A stretch of 64,000 nt of DNA, from positions 68,824 through 132,823 of the forward strand of contig JAEWIZ010000001.1 of assembly GCA_023386815.1 (NCBI GenBank), read 5' to 3'. The stretch is from Bacillota bacterium. Lineage in GTDB: Bacteria > Bacillota > Clostridia > Lachnospirales > Lachnospiraceae. Shown piece by piece: positions 43,969 through 53,136 of this stretch. Position 1 is the stretch's first letter. Each line of letters opens with the position of its first letter. The position numbers and the translations under genes were made by a program. Below the pieces are notes generated by a model. That model had not been told where the DNA came from, made no database searches, and was given only the letters and a program-made list of their open reading frames with translations.

Positions 43969-44430
43969 CTATTTCTGTTTTTCCGGCTCCTGATATATTA
44001 CTTTCAAATGCTTGTTCAGTTTGCTTAGTGCGTTTAGAAGAATTTCCTCTTCCTCCTGAGAAAAATCCTTCATAATTGCCTTTACCATATCCAAATGGAA
44101 CTTCTCATGGATACGATATGCTAGTTTTCCCCTTGGTGTCAGATTAATATTCACAATTCTTCGATCCGAACTACTTCGACTGCGTTCCAGATAACCTTTC
44201 TTAATCAGCTTGTCGACTGCTGTTGTCAAAGTTCCCATCGTAATCTCCAGTGCAGTTGCAACCTCAGACATAGTTTTTGCTCCATATAATCCAACTGCTT
44301 CGATGGTGTGTATCTCTGTGATGGATAAATCCTTAAATTCACCCTTCTTTATAGAATACTCTTCTATATGATTTACATCATCATAGACTTCAACCAACAT
44401 TTTATTAATCATTACAAGCTTTTCATTCAT
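43969..44430 (-). CDS. fabT: MarR-family repressor of fatty-acid synthesis, FabT-like
   Basis: A 153-residue MarR protein with a winged helix-turn-helix at about residues 45-100 (TMSEVATALEITMGTLTTAVDKLIKKGYLER, and the wing SSSDRRIVNINLTPRG). It is the first gene of the fab operon, the position FabT holds in streptococci. There it binds acyl-ACP and represses the operon. A perfect FabT-like palindrome overlaps its own promoter. ATG 44430 is chosen (AGGAG, 8 bases) over a frame open to 44496. Confidence 0.92.
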   Translation of the reverse strand: MNEKLVMINKMLVEVYDDVNHIEEYSIKKGEFKDLSITEIHTIEAVGLYGAKTMSEVATALEITMGTLTTAVDKLIKKGYLERSRSSSDRRIVNINLTPRGKLAYRIHEKFHLDMVKAIMKDFSQEEEEILLNALSKLNKHLKVIYQEPEKQK

Positions 44431-44467
44431 GTGCTTCACTCCTAAGCATATGTTTTGTATTACAAAC

Positions 44468-44484
44468 ATTTTGATAATCAAAAT
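44468..44484 (-). promoter_or_regulatory. FabT operator
   Basis: ATTTTGATAATCAAAAT is a perfect 17-bp palindrome (8+1+8). It fits the streptococcal FabT pattern of TTTGA and TCAAA arms separated by three bases. It overlaps the -10 of the operon promoter. A second, weaker palindrome TTTGTATTACAAA lies just downstream at 44454-44466. Confidence 0.85.
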
Positions 44485-44510
44485 ATATAGTATCATACAG
44501 TAAATGTCAA
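44482..44510 (-). promoter_or_regulatory. Sigma-A promoter of the fab/acc operon
   Basis: TTGACA, 17 bases, TATATT on the minus strand, with the FabT palindrome overlapping the -10. About 50 bases separate it from the fabT start. Confidence 0.87.
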
Positions 44511-44626
44511 GTTAATTTTTATTAACAAACCATTAACTCCCAATTCACTAATTCTTAAAATAATTGATCAGCTCCTTCGAAATCCCATAAAAGTCAACTC
44601 AGTCACTCCAGGAAGAACTCATAATA

Positions 44627-44658
44627 CATGAGCCGTTCGTAAAAACGAACGGCTCATG
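44627..44658 (-). terminator. Hairpin after glnN, probable terminator
   Basis: CATGAGCCGTTCGT with its exact complement forms a 14-bp stem with a 4-base A loop, 33 bases after the glnN stop. The following T run is weak in both directions, so termination strength is uncertain. Confidence 0.65.
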
Positions 44659-44690
44659 GAAACAAACAAATCTAAAATTTTAAATTAGTA

Positions 44691-46799
44691 TTACACTTCA
44701 AATAATAAATCGCCATAAGTAGGAACTGGCCATACTTCCTTAGCAACTAATACTTCTAAAGCATCAATAGGAGCTCTTAAAGCTGCCATTGCAGGTGTAA
44801 CATCTGTTTTAAAGTATTTAGCCTGTTCTTCCATATCATCAATCGAGTTAGCCTTTGCAGTAACTTCCTGTAATTTCTTTAAAGCTGCTTGTGCTTCTAC
44901 AAGTAATGCAGAGATTTCTTTCAACAAACCAGCCTGAACGCTCACATCTGCATCTGCAACTGCTGCTTTCACTGCATTAATGGAATCTGCAAGTTCTTTT
45001 GTATACTTAATAATTGCAGGAATATACTTAGCCGCAACCATAGAAATCATAGTCTTTGCTTCAATGTTGATTGCCTTAGCATAGGATTCAAACAAAACCT
45101 CTGCGCGGGAATGAAGCTCTGATGCAGTGAATACCCTGTGCTTCTCAAATAATGTAACAGCCTTCTCGGTAGCAAAAGCAGGAATAGCCTCAACCATGGA
45201 CTTAATGTTTGGCAGTCCTCTCTTAGCAGCTTCTTCTACCCATGCCTCAGCATAACCATTGCCATTGAATACGATTCTCTTATGTTCTGTTAAAGTCTTC
45301 TTAATTAAGTCATGAAGAGCAATCTCAAAGTTCTCAGCTTTCTCCAATTCATCTGCCATATCGCTTAGAGCATCAGCAACGATGGTATTAAGTACTGTAT
45401 TCGCTGTAGCAATAGACATAGAAGATGCTACCATACGGAATTCAAATTTATTACCAGTGAAGGCAAAAGGTGATGTACGGTTTCTATCTGTTGCATCCTT
45501 CATAAATCCAGGGATTGTCTGAACGCCTACACTTAGCTTTCCGCCAGTTTTGGAGCTCTTTGCTTCACCTGTTTCAATTAACTGCATAATAACGTCTTCC
45601 AGCTGCTCGCCTAAGAATACGGAGATGATAGCCGGAGGAGCCTCGTTTGCACCTAATCTATGATCATTTCCTGGGTTAGCTGCGGATATACGAAGTAAAT
45701 CAGCATGTAAATCTACTGCCTTTAAAACTGCTGCCAGGAATAACAAGAACTGTACATTGTCATGTGGTGTTTTACCAGGATCAAGGAGATTTTTACCTGT
45801 ATCAGTTACCAGTGACCAGTTGTCATGTTTACCGGAACCATTTACACCAGCGAAAGGTTTCTCATGAAGTAAACAGGCTAAGTTATGACGATTAGCAACC
45901 TTCTTCATAATTTCCATTACTAATTGATTGTGATCTGTAGCAATATTTGCTGTAGCATAAATAGGAGCCAATTCATGCTGTGCAGGAGCAACCTCATTAT
46001 GCTGAGTTTTTGCAGTAACGCCTAACTTCCACAGTTCAACATTTAATTCCTTCATGTAGGAAGCAACTCTTTCCTTAATGCAACCAAAGTAATGATCATC
46101 AAGTTCCTGACCTTTTGGAGGCATTGCTCCGAATAAAGTTCTTCCACTGAAGATAAGATCATCTCTTTTTAAATATTTTGCTTTATCTACTAAGAAGTAT
46201 TCCTGCTCCGGACCAACGGAAGCACTTACCTTCTTTACTCTATCATGGCCAAATAATTTGAGTACACGTACAGCCTGTGTGCTGACAGCTTCCATGGAAC
46301 GAAGAAGAGGAGTTTTCATATCCAAAGCTTCGCCAGTGTATGAACAGAAAGCAGTAGGAATGCAAAGTGTTACGCCTGCAGCGTCTTCTCTTAAGAATGC
46401 TGGTGAGGTACAATCCCAAGCTGTATAACCTCTAGCCTCAAATGTAGCACGAAGACCACCGGATGGGAAAGAGGAAGCATCAGGTTCACCCTTAATTAAT
46501 TCTTTACCCGAGAATTCCATAATAATCTTACCATCTGAGGTAGGGTTAATAAAGGAATCATGTTTCTCAGCTGTGATACCGGTCATTGGCTGGAACCAGT
46601 GAGTATAGTGAGTTGCTCCACGTTCAATTGCCCAATCCTTCATTGCGTTAGCAACAACTTCAGCTACACTAGGATCAAGGTCCTCGCCATTTTCAATTGT
46701 CTTCTTAAGCGCTGCATAAGTTTTCTTCGGTAGGCGCTCCACCATTGTTGCATCATTAAATACGTCACTTCCAAAAAGTTCTGTTAATTTCTCTGACAT
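44691..46799 (-). CDS. glnN: Glutamine synthetase type III
   Basis: A 702-residue GSIII enzyme, the long form found in clostridia, Bacteroides and cyanobacteria. It makes glutamine from glutamate, ammonia and ATP. Evidence: THWFQPMTGITAEKHDSF, the metal-site GPEQEYFLV, HNEVAPAQHE, GVNGSGKHDNWS and a C-terminal helical tail (about residues 590-700). The ATG is preceded by GAGGAG. A transcription terminator structure sits between its likely promoter and start, suggesting regulation by attenuation. Confidence 0.96.
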   Translation of the reverse strand: MSEKLTELFGSDVFNDATMVERLPKKTYAALKKTIENGEDLDPSVAEVVANAMKDWAIERGATHYTHWFQPMTGITAEKHDSFINPTSDGKIIMEFSGKELIKGEPDASSFPSGGLRATFEARGYTAWDCTSPAFLREDAAGVTLCIPTAFCSYTGEALDMKTPLLRSMEAVSTQAVRVLKLFGHDRVKKVSASVGPEQEYFLVDKAKYLKRDDLIFSGRTLFGAMPPKGQELDDHYFGCIKERVASYMKELNVELWKLGVTAKTQHNEVAPAQHELAPIYATANIATDHNQLVMEIMKKVANRHNLACLLHEKPFAGVNGSGKHDNWSLVTDTGKNLLDPGKTPHDNVQFLLFLAAVLKAVDLHADLLRISAANPGNDHRLGANEAPPAIISVFLGEQLEDVIMQLIETGEAKSSKTGGKLSVGVQTIPGFMKDATDRNRTSPFAFTGNKFEFRMVASSMSIATANTVLNTIVADALSDMADELEKAENFEIALHDLIKKTLTEHKRIVFNGNGYAEAWVEEAAKRGLPNIKSMVEAIPAFATEKAVTLFEKHRVFTASELHSRAEVLFESYAKAINIEAKTMISMVAAKYIPAIIKYTKELADSINAVKAAVADADVSVQAGLLKEISALLVEAQAALKKLQEVTAKANSIDDMEEQAKYFKTDVTPAMAALRAPIDALEVLVAKEVWPVPTYGDLLFEV

Positions 46800-46823
46800 A
46801 TCATTTCTCCTCTCATGATTATG

Positions 46824-46860
46824 AAAAAGGTGTCCTCAAGAAAAACCTTCTGAGAACACC
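46824..46860 (-). terminator. Leader terminator (candidate attenuator) before glnN
   Basis: On the minus strand GGTGTTCTCA pairs with TGAGGACACC (one G-U pair), a 12-base loop, followed by TTTTT. It is 25 bases before the glnN start. A -10-like TATAAT with extended TG lies roughly 30-60 bases upstream, so it appears to be in the glnN leader. It could alternatively end transcripts from the gene at 47006. Confidence 0.7.
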
Positions 46861-47005
46861 CTTGCTCCAAAGATATAAATTAATATATATTATATACCAT
46901 GTTTCTTTGTAAAAGAAAAGGATTATTTTCGATTTTTTTATTTTTTATGAAAAATGACCGAAAGAATTCTCAAATATGATATACGCTATACGAATTTAAT
47001 AATCG

Positions 47006-47662
47006 CTATTCTAAATACCATTCGTCCTTTCTATTGTCATCATCAGCATCTTCTGACTGTGGTGTATACTTTTTCAGAATTCTTTCCATCAGTAGGGAAT
47101 TTAGCCAAACCAGAACCCCAGGAATAACAAGAAGGAGGAAAGGGATAATATAAACACCCAAAATTGCTGCACCTGTCAATATGACCATACAAACTGTGGA
47201 AGGTAAATGTCTTAATGATATAATTAACACAGTCTTAATTAATTGGCGTAGAGACACATCAAATCTTGATAGCACCGGATACACATAGACAGAAAAACCA
47301 AGCGATAAGATTGTAATTGCAAGATATACGCCAAATATTGCAAATCGGAAGGTCGAGCCATCCAGAGCATTGTAAGCAGCCCATAAATCAAACCCTACTA
47401 TAATATATACAATTGTAAGCAAAACGCCAACGATTGCGCCCTTTTTAAAATTTAATTTAAAAGACCGAAAAAATTCACGGAATACATATCCTCGTTCTCT
47501 TCTGATTACCTTTACAGTTGCATAGTATAATGCAGTACAGGCTGGCCCTATTGTAATAATCGGAATACAAAAAATGATAAATATGATGCTTAAAAATATC
47601 ACATCGCATACCTTACTTAGGAACGAAAAAAACCCATTATCCAAGTTAAATATATTTCCCAT
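47006..47662 (-). CDS. YesL-family (DUF624) membrane protein
   Basis: A 218-residue integral membrane protein with about five hydrophobic segments and the DUF624 opening: a short soluble start, then FLSIIFIIFCIPIITIGPACTALYYATVKVIRRERG, whose TIGPA...TALYY core is typical. YesL-type proteins occur with sugar-uptake operons in Bacillus, but here the neighbours are glnN and an MFS transporter, so no role is assigned. The C-terminal tail is acidic. Confidence 0.85.
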   Translation of the reverse strand: MGNIFNLDNGFFSFLSKVCDVIFLSIIFIIFCIPIITIGPACTALYYATVKVIRRERGYVFREFFRSFKLNFKKGAIVGVLLTIVYIIVGFDLWAAYNALDGSTFRFAIFGVYLAITILSLGFSVYVYPVLSRFDVSLRQLIKTVLIISLRHLPSTVCMVILTGAAILGVYIIPFLLLVIPGVLVWLNSLLMERILKKYTPQSEDADDDNRKDEWYLE

Positions 47663-47766
47663 TGCACCTCTCCTAAAACATGTTTTCTATCATTTTAACA
47701 TACTAGAGGTATTTAAGAAAGTGAAATAATTCTAAAATAACTGAAATTTCGATGGGTATTATAGAA

Positions 47767-47801
47767 GGAATTGTTACAATCTCGTACGATGTAACAATTC
47801 C
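47767..47801 (-). terminator. Hairpin after the MFS gene, possible terminator
   Basis: GGAATTGTTACA/TGTAACAATTCC form a perfect 12-bp stem with an 11-base loop that itself contains TCGTACGA. The trailing T run is poor, so this may instead be a protein-binding site. Confidence 0.5.
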
Positions 47802-47838
47802 CTCCTGTTCCTTTCCTATGAGTTATTGGAAACTATGT

Positions 47839-49128
47839 TTATTGTTTTCCTATTGTCTGGTCCGAAATGCGCACAGCTAGAATTGTAGATATTAAGGACA
47901 ACACAGCAAATACGATATATACATTTCTAAAGCCAATATTCTCATTGCCTGTTCCCGCCATAGCAAGCATGATAGGCACAATGAGTAGCGCAAAAGACCT
48001 AATACCCACAATAAATGGGGATACAAATCGGTTTGCCTGAGGGAAATCATATCGCCCAAATACTTGTATTACCATGGAAGGCATTAAATTACCCAGCCCA
48101 CCAAGCAAACTCGCATAAAATACAACGGAAATACAGGAAATCGGTACATTTGCCAAACCTGATCCAAGAGCTGCTACCAGCATCATGATAGTCCAAAGAA
48201 TACAATACCAGATCACAGTTTTTTTCGTTCCAAATTTCTGATCAACGAAACCCCATAAGAATGAAGCAGGGACGCCAATAACAGATGCAATTGTTAACCA
48301 CATGATGGCGCTATTCATTTCCATACCAATCGCAGTTAAGCGAGGTACCATCTGAGAAATCATACCAACCAGTCCGATAAATAAAAACCCGAAGATCAGT
48401 ACCAAGAACCAGAACTCTTTATTTCTAAGCATTCTACCCGTTGTCCACTCACTTTTATAGTTATTAATCAGTCCAAGATTTCTTTGTTTTTCCTCTTCAC
48501 TGATCGGTTCATTATCCGGATAAGCACCAGCCTGTTCCGGATAGGCTTTAAACCAAACCGCAGTGATTAAAGCTAGAACTAAGGAGATGGCCGTCATCAA
48601 GGTAAAAGGTGCTGATAAACCTTTACCTGTAATCAAGCCTTGGAAAACTGCAACCATAACAGCACTGTCAACGCACATTCCCATGGTAGCCCAGCCCAGT
48701 GCAATTCCCTTCTTTTTCGGAAACCAGTTATTCATCATCTGCTGAGTGGATACCAGATTAATCGCGTCAGAAATAGATGTAATTAATATAACAATGACTC
48801 CGTACATTATGTAGGAATTAACCTGCCCATTAAGGAACCAGGTTACTGCATATATTACAAGAACACCAACCGTAGGCCATTTTACACCCCATTTCGAAAT
48901 GATCCATCCAAGGATCAAACCTATTGGTATACCCATGAACCCACCAATGGCTGAAAATATTAGAAGACTATTACTAGATTCAAGCCCTAATTTTGCAGCA
49001 AAATACCCCGCTGTAATATTTAAAGTATCTGGTGGTGTGCTTGAAAATAAATAAAGAAAGAATACAAAAATGATAACTAACCAACCCTTTTTGCCAAAAT
49101 TACTTTTTGCTGAGCTATGTGTTTTCAC
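47839..49128 (-). CDS. MFS transporter, oxalate:formate antiporter-like family
   Basis: A 429-residue major facilitator protein with about 12 membrane segments in two halves split by a cytoplasmic loop (about residues 195-230, with PISEEEKQRN). The NNWFPKKKGIALGW segment near 132-145 and GFMGIPIGLILGWIISKWG near 57-75 are typical of the OFA subfamily, which exchanges small carboxylates. The actual substrate is unknown. It is monocistronic: flanking hairpins lie at 47767 and 49254. Confidence 0.85.
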   Translation of the reverse strand: MKTHSSAKSNFGKKGWLVIIFVFFLYLFSSTPPDTLNITAGYFAAKLGLESSNSLLIFSAIGGFMGIPIGLILGWIISKWGVKWPTVGVLVIYAVTWFLNGQVNSYIMYGVIVILITSISDAINLVSTQQMMNNWFPKKKGIALGWATMGMCVDSAVMVAVFQGLITGKGLSAPFTLMTAISLVLALITAVWFKAYPEQAGAYPDNEPISEEEKQRNLGLINNYKSEWTTGRMLRNKEFWFLVLIFGFLFIGLVGMISQMVPRLTAIGMEMNSAIMWLTIASVIGVPASFLWGFVDQKFGTKKTVIWYCILWTIMMLVAALGSGLANVPISCISVVFYASLLGGLGNLMPSMVIQVFGRYDFPQANRFVSPFIVGIRSFALLIVPIMLAMAGTGNENIGFRNVYIVFAVLSLISTILAVRISDQTIGKQ

Positions 49129-49253
49129 AATAATACCTCCTGATTAGTAATATTAATCCTTATATCACGATTTTAACAAATTTTCCCCTAATCAGATATA
49201 TATTATCACACAAACAAACCCCTTATTTTGCTTCCTCTTTAGTGCTGTTGCAC

Positions 49254-49291
49254 AAAAAAGCCCTGGGCTCTATTAAACCAGAAGCCCAGGG
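49254..49291 (-). terminator. Terminator of rubrerythrin gene
   Basis: CCCTGGGCT/AGCCCAGGG (9 bp, 13-base loop), followed on the minus strand by CTTTTTTG, 19 bases after the rubrerythrin stop. Confidence 0.9.
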
Positions 49292-49309
49292 ATAAAAATT
49301 TCATATCAA

Positions 49310-49903
49310 TTAAAAACAATCATCTAACAACTGGAAGTAAGCTTGTGGATGCTGACAAGCAGGACAGAGTGTAGGTGCTCCGTCTCCTTCATGAATGTAT
49401 CCGCAATTAATACATTTCCAGAATACTTTTCCATCCTTCTTAAATACAGTACCATTCTCGATATTCTCTAGTAATTTACTGTATCTTTGCTCATGATGTT
49501 TTTCAACTTTAGCAATCAATAAGAAACGAGCTGCAACATCAAGAAATCCTTCTTCCTTTGCGGTCTGTGCAAATGCAGGATAATCAAGCTCAGCTTCTTC
49601 ATGCTCACCTTCAGCAGCTGCCTTAAGGTTTGCAACAGTATCTCCATATGCAAATGGATATGTAGCATTAATTTCAACCGGAGCCGGATTTTCACCATCC
49701 AGATGTGCCTGTGCCAGCTTTAAGAATACCTTTGCATGTTCTTTCTCATTCTCAGCTGTCTCTAAAAAAATATTTTGGATCTGCTTGTAACCCTCTTTAC
49801 CGGCAACAGAGGCAAAATAGGTATATCTCATTCTTGCCTGTGATTCTCCAGCAAAAGCCTTCATTAAGTTCTCTAACGTTTTAGTTCCTCTTAAATTTGC
49901 CAT
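49310..49903 (-). CDS. rbr: Rubrerythrin
   Basis: A 197-residue peroxide-reducing protein of anaerobes. The four-helix diiron domain supplies Glu20, Glu53 and His56 (ExxH), residues around Glu98-Glu102, and Glu134 with His137 (second ExxH). The C-terminal rubredoxin-like domain has Cys164, Cys167, Cys180 and Cys183 for one iron. It uses reduced rubredoxin or NADH-linked donors to remove hydrogen peroxide. Monocistronic, with AGGAGG and a terminator. I looked for a PerR box upstream and did not see a clear one. Confidence 0.97.
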   Translation of the reverse strand: MANLRGTKTLENLMKAFAGESQARMRYTYFASVAGKEGYKQIQNIFLETAENEKEHAKVFLKLAQAHLDGENPAPVEINATYPFAYGDTVANLKAAAEGEHEEAELDYPAFAQTAKEEGFLDVAARFLLIAKVEKHHEQRYSKLLENIENGTVFKKDGKVFWKCINCGYIHEGDGAPTLCPACQHPQAYFQLLDDCF

Positions 49904-50106
49904 ACTTATTTCCTCCTTTAATGTTAGCTATTATAGCAGATAAATGTAATCCACAAAGAATTGCAATTATCTACTTCTATAACACTCTTTTGCACGCTTA
50001 ATAGCCATCTATCCTATCATTCAAAAGAGCATCCTTATATAATATACCACATTTTACAAGCTTATGCCAAATAAAAATTCATTTTTTAAGCCTTTTTAAG
50101 CCTAAA

Positions 50107-51348
50107 TCAGGACAGTCTATGTATAAATAATCCACTTCTTAGCTTTGGCTCAAACCAGGTTGATTTCGGTGGCATTAGTTTACCGGCATCTGAAACCTCA
50201 AACAATTCTTCAATAGAGGTTGGGTACATGGAGAATGCAACGGTCATATCCTCCTGTACCCTTCTTTCTAATTCCTTTAAACCACGGATTCCTCCAATGA
50301 AATCAATCCTCTTATCTACTCTGGGATCTTCAATTCCAAGAACAGGGCGAAGCAAATAATCCTGTAATAGCGATACATCTAAAGAATCCACCGGATCTAC
50401 AATTTCCCTTAGATTTCTTTTAGCTCTAAGCGCATACCATTCATTCTCCAAATACATTCCGAAGGTAGCCTTCTCCTTTGGTTCATATGGTGTAGTGCCT
50501 ACCAATTGAAGCTCAAAATTATCCTCTAAACTTGCTATAAACTCTGATCTTGATAACCCGTTCATACCTTGAACTGCCCGGTTGTAAGGCATAATCATTA
50601 ATTGATCGTGAGGGAATAACACGGAGAGGAAGAAATTGAAGGCTTCCTTGCCTGAAAAATCAAGATTCTCCTGCCGTCTTTTTAATCCAACCTTTACTGC
50701 CGAAGCAGCTCTATGGTGCCCATCAGCGATATAAATACTGTTTATCTCCTCAAAGGCGTTCTTAATCTCATTCATTTTATTCTCACAATCCAGCTTCCAT
50801 ACATTATGAGTAATTCCATCTGGAGCGGTAAACGAATACAGCACCGTATTTTGCTTTTCCTGAGCTATGATTTCATTTACAACCTTATGAGCACGATATG
50901 CCAGGAAAATAGGGCCGGTTTGGGCGTTACAGATATCAACATGGTTGATACGGTCAATTTCCTTCTCTTCTCTGGTATTCTCATGCTTTTTGATAACATT
51001 GCTCATATAGTCGTCAATTGACGCACAGGCAACCAGACCGGTCTGAGACCGCCCCTGCATGATCAGTTCATAAATAAAATAGCATTCCTTACCCTCAGTT
51101 TCAAAGATTCCATCTGCTATCCCTTGATCCAGGAGTTCCCTGGCCTTTTCGTAAACACGTGCATCATAGGTATCTACGTCATCCAAAAACCCTGTTTCCG
51201 CCCGATCAATCCTCAAAAACGACATGGGTTCACGCTCAACTTCTTGTGTTGCTTCCTTCCTATTAAATACATCATAGGGTAATGCAGCTACTCGATGCAC
51301 TACCTCTGCATTGGGTCTTATGCACAAAAATGGTTTTACTAATGCCAT
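50107..51348 (-). CDS. DUF1015-family protein, possibly linked to serine metabolism
   Basis: A 413-residue cytosolic protein of DUF1015. Landmarks: N-terminal LVKPFLCIRPN and AALPYDV, KHENTREEKE at residues 121-130, and YIADGHHRAASA at 206-217. The DGHHR motif recalls the active loop of ParB/sulfiredoxin-fold proteins, some of which are free-serine kinases, so a nucleotide-dependent small-molecule kinase is a fair guess. It lies near serA and serC in the same direction but with a chemoreceptor gene between. Function is not established here. Confidence 0.85.
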   Translation of the reverse strand: MALVKPFLCIRPNAEVVHRVAALPYDVFNRKEATQEVEREPMSFLRIDRAETGFLDDVDTYDARVYEKARELLDQGIADGIFETEGKECYFIYELIMQGRSQTGLVACASIDDYMSNVIKKHENTREEKEIDRINHVDICNAQTGPIFLAYRAHKVVNEIIAQEKQNTVLYSFTAPDGITHNVWKLDCENKMNEIKNAFEEINSIYIADGHHRAASAVKVGLKRRQENLDFSGKEAFNFFLSVLFPHDQLMIMPYNRAVQGMNGLSRSEFIASLEDNFELQLVGTTPYEPKEKATFGMYLENEWYALRAKRNLREIVDPVDSLDVSLLQDYLLRPVLGIEDPRVDKRIDFIGGIRGLKELERRVQEDMTVAFSMYPTSIEELFEVSDAGKLMPPKSTWFEPKLRSGLFIHRLS

Positions 51349-51390
51349 CCTCTTTCTCCTATCTATCTTGTTCCTTATTATCGAATATGG

Positions 51391-52875
51391 TTACTTCTCC
51401 TTCACCAAATCCTTTAACTTTTTGCTTAACATATGTACTTCCTGCAAGGAAGAATTAATGTAAGCCACTTTAGAATTCTCATCTTCAATAATGGAAAGTA
51501 TCTCTTCTGTCGATGCAGAATTCTCCTCCGAAATACTGGATAGATTTGTAATCTGTTCCTGTACCAGAATAAAATTATTAGTTGCATCTAAAATTTGCTT
51601 CATACTGCCAGATAGCTCTTGATTCGTTGCCTGGTATGTGTTTTTGATATCATCAAAATAGGAAGCAACTTCACTGATTATCTTTATTCCCTCCTCGGCA
51701 GCTGCGGTACCTTCCTGTGACATTTTAGAGGCTCGATCCGATTTTTCAAAAATTTTTGATGTTACATGATTAATTTCATCTATGATATCCTTACTCTGGT
51801 TTGAAAGATTTCGGATTTGATCTGCCACCACTGCAAAGCCCTTGCCCTGCTCTCCTGCCCGAGCCGATTCTATGGATGCATTCAAGGCTAATAAATTCGT
51901 TTGTCCGGCAATTGTCTTAATTCCCTCTAGCAGCTTGTTGATTTCCTGAAGACTGAGCTTTAGATCATTGACGGTTTCAGCCGAATGATCAATGGTTATA
52001 TTTAAGGTCTTCATATGTTCATTTACATCATTAATCTTATTCCAACCATCTTCTACTTTTCTACTCATTAGATCTGATTTTTGAACGACACCTTCTGATG
52101 TTATGATGGACTGGTTAACCACCTCCAAAGATGAGGTCATGGATTCACTGAATTTATATACACTTGCGGCCTCTTCTTGGATCGCGAGAGCCATCTGCTG
52201 GACTGATTCCAGGATTCCCTTACTGGATTCATTAATGCCATTCATTTGAATATCGAAATTCGCTATATTGGCATCCAGGGTCTCTGCACTGTTTTCAATG
52301 GTTTTAACAGTTTCTCCAAGCTTTTCTAATAATACTCTGGACTCCTTTTCCTGTCCGATTGCCTTTAGAACCAGCTCATTCCCCCATTTTGTCAGAAAAA
52401 ACAGTACGATTAATATGCCGTTAACCATTGTTATAATCGTAATAAACCCCTTAAAATCAGCGCCTTGCGATAGCAGATTTTCCGGAACAAAGATATAGCT
52501 TATGGTTAATGCCAGGTTATAGATAACCCCGAAGGCTATAATCAACTCCTTTTTGAAGTAGAGAGCAATCATGGCCACAGTAATCAGAAGCATATAATGC
52601 TTATTTAGTGTATAACCGTCAATAAAAATCAGACCTGTAACCGCTATGATAACCATGGTAGGAAAGATTAATCCCTTGATATAGTTGTTGAGCGGTAAAC
52701 ACAAGTTAATCACACAAAGCACTATAGTTGCACCACCTGCAATAGCGGGCATCTTAGCTCCCTGCCACCCTTCTGCCAGAAACACCTGGATGCATAGCAA
52801 GGTAATTAAAGCAATGATAATTCCCAAATTAATAATATGTGCTCTTCGATAATTATATCCTATCATTTGATTCAT
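51391..52875 (-). CDS. Methyl-accepting chemotaxis protein with six-helix membrane sensor
   Basis: A 494-residue receptor lacking the usual external sensor. The first 170 residues form about six membrane segments with very short loops, followed directly by a coiled-coil signalling domain. The kinase-contact tip reads IAGQTNLLALNASIESARAG with GKGFAVVADQIRNL. No HAMP domain is evident. Such receptors may sense membrane state, redox or internal signals. Start uncertain: ATG 52875 has AAAGG only one base away, and ATG 52866 has better spacing. Confidence 0.9.
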   Translation of the reverse strand: MNQMIGYNYRRAHIINLGIIIALITLLCIQVFLAEGWQGAKMPAIAGGATIVLCVINLCLPLNNYIKGLIFPTMVIIAVTGLIFIDGYTLNKHYMLLITVAMIALYFKKELIIAFGVIYNLALTISYIFVPENLLSQGADFKGFITIITMVNGILIVLFFLTKWGNELVLKAIGQEKESRVLLEKLGETVKTIENSAETLDANIANFDIQMNGINESSKGILESVQQMALAIQEEAASVYKFSESMTSSLEVVNQSIITSEGVVQKSDLMSRKVEDGWNKINDVNEHMKTLNITIDHSAETVNDLKLSLQEINKLLEGIKTIAGQTNLLALNASIESARAGEQGKGFAVVADQIRNLSNQSKDIIDEINHVTSKIFEKSDRASKMSQEGTAAAEEGIKIISEVASYFDDIKNTYQATNQELSGSMKQILDATNNFILVQEQITNLSSISEENSASTEEILSIIEDENSKVAYINSSLQEVHMLSKKLKDLVKEK

Positions 52876-53026
52876 GCCTTTTCTCCATTCTTTTTCTTAT
52901 GTGAATTCTACACTTGTTTTTACCATAAACTTTTTCTATATCTTAATTATAATGTTTATCATAAGAAAAATCACTATTGGAAATCATATTAATTTAAAAT
53001 GAAAATCCTTCCTGCAATTATGTATA

Positions 53027-53076
53027 AATCGGGACATGTATTTTCTGGCTTCCCTAGAAAATGCAATGTCCCGATT
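53027..53076 (-). terminator. Terminator after serA
   Basis: AATCGGGACAT/ATGTCCCGATT (11 bp) plus an inner ATTTTCT/AGAAAAT stem form a strong hairpin 60 bases after the serA stop. The T run is short. Confidence 0.75.
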
Positions 53077-53136
53077 AACTTTTATCACTGTTTCTTTTGA
53101 TTCATCCGCATTGAATGAACGTAACAACAAGAAATC

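Noticed and set aside
49904..50106. PerR box upstream of rubrerythrin
   Set aside because: The palindromic AATTGCAATT stretch does not match the TTATAAT-N-ATTATAA pattern.
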